Shown here: piece by piece, positions 4,115-5,799 of the stretch
How positions within the stretch are numbered: position 1 is the first letter of the stretch
Layout of the letters: every line of letters starts with the position of its first letter
Translations under genes and position numbers: made by a program
From: Oscillospiraceae bacterium
Lineage (GTDB): Bacteria; Bacillota; Clostridia; Oscillospirales; Oscillospiraceae
DNA: 5,799 nt
Reading direction: 5' to 3'
NCBI GenBank assembly: GCA_016296045.1
Contig: JAEDKB010000110.1
Location: 1-5,799 of the forward strand
The notes under the pieces: generated by a model
The model's database searches: none
What the model was told of the DNA's origin: nothing
What the model saw: the letters and a program-made list of their open reading frames with translations, nothing else

Positions 4115-4555
4115 ATGGACGCGGTTGACAGAATTTTTGAACTTGTAGACAAAATTTACAAAGAGCAAAGAGATTTTGCAAAAGCAGCCGGAGTAAGTGC
4201 ATCAAAAGCAAGCCAATGGAGAACGCGAAAGTCTAAATCTTATACAAAATACATTGCACAAATCGCCGAAGCGCTTGACACCAGCGTGGAGTATCTCCTT
4301 TCCGGAAAAGAACCGGCTGCCGCCATGCGAGATCCGCTTGCCGGACTTGACCCTGACAAGGACTATGTTATGGTGTACAAAGGCAAGGACGGACAGCTTG
4401 CCGCGACCCCTATGATGCCGAAGCAGGACGCGCTGCCGGCTGACGCCGTGGAGGTTGCCCGCGCATATATGTCGCGCAGCGTCGAGGTTAAAAACGTTGT
4501 CCGCGCCGCCCTCGGTCTCGCCCCGCTCAGCGGAGAAAAAACCAAAATCGGTTAA
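4115..4555 (+). CDS. CI-like HTH repressor without peptidase domain (146 aa)
   Basis: Residues about 17-64 form an XRE-type helix-turn-helix (EQRDFAKAAGVSASKASQWR, then IAQIAEALDTSVEYLLSGKE). The C-terminal half (80-135) has a short strand-rich part (DYVMVYKGKDGQL) and a helix (AVEVARAYMSR) and probably mediates oligomerisation. There is no LexA/S24 peptidase domain, so RecA-driven self-cleavage is unlikely, and no ImmA-type protease is seen in the window. The start is fixed by CGGAGG with six bases to the ATG; an ATG at 4085 lacks a ribosome site. It is divergent from the Cro-like gene, with three operator-like sites between them, so it is the likely maintenance repressor. Base composition changes within the gene: about 37% GC over 4121-4260, about 59% over 4321-4500 (hand counts). 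Confidence 0.85.
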   Translation: MDAVDRIFELVDKIYKEQRDFAKAAGVSASKASQWRTRKSKSYTKYIAQIAEALDTSVEYLLSGKEPAAAMRDPLAGLDPDKDYVMVYKGKDGQLAATPMMPKQDALPADAVEVARAYMSRSVEVKNVVRAALGLAPLSGEKTKIG

Positions 4556-4598
4556 AAATAGTTGAATTTCAAAAATGCAGAAAACGGAGGCCGTAGCC

Positions 4599-5069
4599 AT
4601 GCCGATTTTCACGACACACGACAAGCAAGGCAGAAAGAGCGTCAACTTTTCCTATATTAGCGGCATGCCTGACCCGTGGCGCGAGGGCGCACCGGCCAAC
4701 CTGACCATCGACGCGGAAAACAACCGCCTGATCATCACGTCGCGCCTGTACGATTGGCAGCCGGTCTCGCTGCCGTTCAAGCGCATCTATAACGTCGAGC
4801 TGTTCTCCGAAAATGAGACTGTCGAGAAAAACAAAAGCGTGATTAAGCGCGGCATTGCCGGCGCACTGATCGCTGGGCCTGTCGGAGCCATCGTTGGCGG
4901 CATGAGCGGCATCGGCAGCAAAACGAAAACGCAAACGCGCCGCGGCCTTGCCATCGACTTTATAACAGCCAACGGCGACCGCTCCCTGATTTTCGAGATC
5001 GTCGGCGCGACCTACGACGCCGACGGCTTCGCCGCCGAGCTGCTTGCGTGCGTCAAGCGGAGCAGATAA
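4599..5069 (+). CDS. Glycine-zipper protein of the lysogeny block (156 aa), possible superinfection exclusion
   Basis: The N-terminal part (about 33-70) looks like strands of a small beta domain (NLTIDAENNRLIIT, SLPFKRIYNVELFS). A glycine-rich hydrophobic hairpin follows at 85-106 (GIAGALIAGPVGAIVGGMSG), then a second strand region (LAIDFITANGDRSLIFEIV) and a C-terminal helix. The order, a PH-like half, glycine zipper, PH-like half, is seen in bacterial proteins thought to sit at membranes; I infer membrane association. The start has CGGAGG eight bases upstream; an ATG at 4575 lacks a ribosome site. It lies 43 bases after the repressor and before the integrase, where temperate Firmicutes phages often carry superinfection exclusion genes expressed in the lysogen. 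That role is a guess from position. Confidence 0.75.
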   Translation: MPIFTTHDKQGRKSVNFSYISGMPDPWREGAPANLTIDAENNRLIITSRLYDWQPVSLPFKRIYNVELFSENETVEKNKSVIKRGIAGALIAGPVGAIVGGMSGIGSKTKTQTRRGLAIDFITANGDRSLIFEIVGATYDADGFAAELLACVKRSR

Positions 5070-5073
5070 AATA

Positions 5074-5102
5074 AAAACGGTGTCGGAATCCGACACCGTT
5101 TT
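5074..5102 (+). terminator. Palindromic terminator between lysogeny genes and integrase
   Basis: AAAACGGTGTCGG (5074-5086) and CCGACACCGTTTT (5090-5102) are exact complements around AAT. The core is a 9-bp GC-rich stem, flanked by A4 and T4, so it could work on both strands. The T-tract is short, so partial read-through into the integrase is possible. Confidence 0.7.
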
Positions 5103-5116
5103 GCATAGGAGCAATT

Positions 5117-5799
5117 ATGAAACTACCGACACCAAAAAAGGTCTCGTCTGGGAAGTGGTTCATTCGCCTGCGCCTGGGCGGGCAGGAGATCACGCTCTCA
5201 AACTGGGACAAGAAAAAGCTCCTGCTGGAAGCAGAAGCCGTAAAAATCGAATATAAGCGTACGCAGCGTCTCCCGGAGCAGACTGATCATCAGCCGGAGA
5301 CGCAGACCGTCAGCAAAATCATTGACGATTATCTCGCCGACAAAACGCACGTATTCTCCCCTGCCACGCTGCGCTATGGCAGAATCGTGCAGAAAAACCG
5401 CTTCCAGAGTGTCATGAATCGTCCGATCGGCGAGATCGCCGACGGTGAGTGGCAGGGTCTTGTCAACGCGGAATCGGCTAAATTTGCGCCGAAGACGGTC
5501 AGGAACAGCTACGGATTTATTCGCACTGCAATTAAGGCGGTAGCAGGACGAGAGCTTCCGGCGGTCAAGCTCCCAGGAGCGGTTCCAAAGCCGCCGAGGT
5601 TTTACACCTTTGAGCAAATACCGATTTTTGTCGATGCCGTCAAGGATACGCGGTACGCCGTTCCGGCGCTCCTCGCGCTGTCCTCGATGCGCATTTCGGA
5701 GATTTCCGCGCTGGACTGGAAAGACATTCCGGAAAAGCCGGACTTCATCACCGTGCGCGGCGCGGTCGTCCCGGATGAATCCGGGAAGTACGTCAAAAA
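5117..5799 (+). CDS. int: Tyrosine recombinase/phage integrase, C-terminus cut off
   Basis: There are 227 codons before the right edge. Residues 1-28 (KKVSSGKWFIRLRLGGQEITLS) match the arm-type DNA-binding domain of phage integrases. About 64-150 is the SAM-like core-binding domain (SKIIDDYLADKTHVFSPATLRYGRIV). The catalytic domain begins near 162, with box I at LALSSMRISEISALDW, including the first catalytic arginine R192; the usual TGLR is SSMR here. The H-x-x-R and tyrosine motifs lie beyond the window. It would insert the element at attB and, with an excisionase, remove it. AGGAG lies five bases before the ATG. The terminator just upstream separates it in part from the repressor transcript; a promoter of its own is not evident. 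attP is not visible and may lie past the gene. Confidence 0.92.
   Translation, partial: MKLPTPKKVSSGKWFIRLRLGGQEITLSNWDKKKLLLEAEAVKIEYKRTQRLPEQTDHQPETQTVSKIIDDYLADKTHVFSPATLRYGRIVQKNRFQSVMNRPIGEIADGEWQGLVNAESAKFAPKTVRNSYGFIRTAIKAVAGRELPAVKLPGAVPKPPRFYTFEQIPIFVDAVKDTRYAVPALLALSSMRISEISALDWKDIPEKPDFITVRGAVVPDESGKYVK

Noticed and set aside
4562..4572. TTGAA-T-TTCAA, a possible fourth operator between repressor and next gene
   Set aside because: It shares only the half TTGAATTT with site 3, lacks the second half at the right spacing and is not near a promoter.
1..5799. CRISPR array, tRNA, insertion sequence
   Set aside because: I saw no regularly spaced repeat series, no tRNA-like cloverleaf and no transposase or terminal inverted repeats. 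The only direct repeats are the two in the initiator gene.

Overview
The window looks like the left (early/lysogeny) arm of a temperate phage or integrated prophage of a low-to-mid-GC Firmicute, most likely a Clostridia (Oscillospirales-like) host. This rests on gene content, strong AGGAGG-type ribosome binding sites, a TTG start and mixed base composition. Taxonomy is inference; no search was run. Both ends cut through genes (parA on the left, integrase on the right).

Layout. A minus-strand early operon runs from a promoter at 4033-4005 to the left edge. Its order is: Cro-like HTH (3804-3607), 36-aa membrane protein (3610-3500), 83-aa HTH (3503-3252), 185-aa HTH (3220-2663), 44-aa membrane protein (2666-2532), replication initiator with HTH (2565-1810), DnaB-type helicase (1810-485), 60-aa protein (476-294), 73-aa Cys-rich protein (297-76) and a ParA-type ATPase (79-1, cut). 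Nearly every junction is an ATGA or TGATG stop/start overlap. A plus-strand lysogeny block holds a CI-like repressor (4115-4555), a glycine-zipper protein of unknown function (4599-5069), a hairpin terminator (5074-5102) and a tyrosine integrase (from 5117, cut).

The switch region (about 3947-4096) has two promoters that face each other and three related A+T-rich operator-like sites. One site lies exactly in the spacer of the early promoter. The AT-rich base composition of this region continues into the DNA-binding half of the repressor and stops there, suggesting that operators and reader domain moved as one cassette.

Two features are not ordinary gene content. (1) Inside the 3' end of the 185-aa HTH gene, on the opposite strand, lies a complete small RNA unit: an extended -10 promoter (2691-2718), a ~65-nt transcript and a 13-bp terminator hairpin with seven Ts. 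Its position, antisense to a regulator and just upstream of the initiator gene, matches that of lambda OOP RNA. The first ~19 nt of the predicted RNA are also complementary, with a single bulge, to the start codon region of parA about 2.6 kb away, so it may be a trans-acting antisense regulator of parA as well as a cis antisense RNA. (2) The initiator gene carries two ~31-bp direct repeats at a 42-bp pitch, a 26-bp near-palindrome between them and an AT-rich flank. All lie in the stretch encoding the linker between its two domains, the same arrangement as lambda ori inside gene O.
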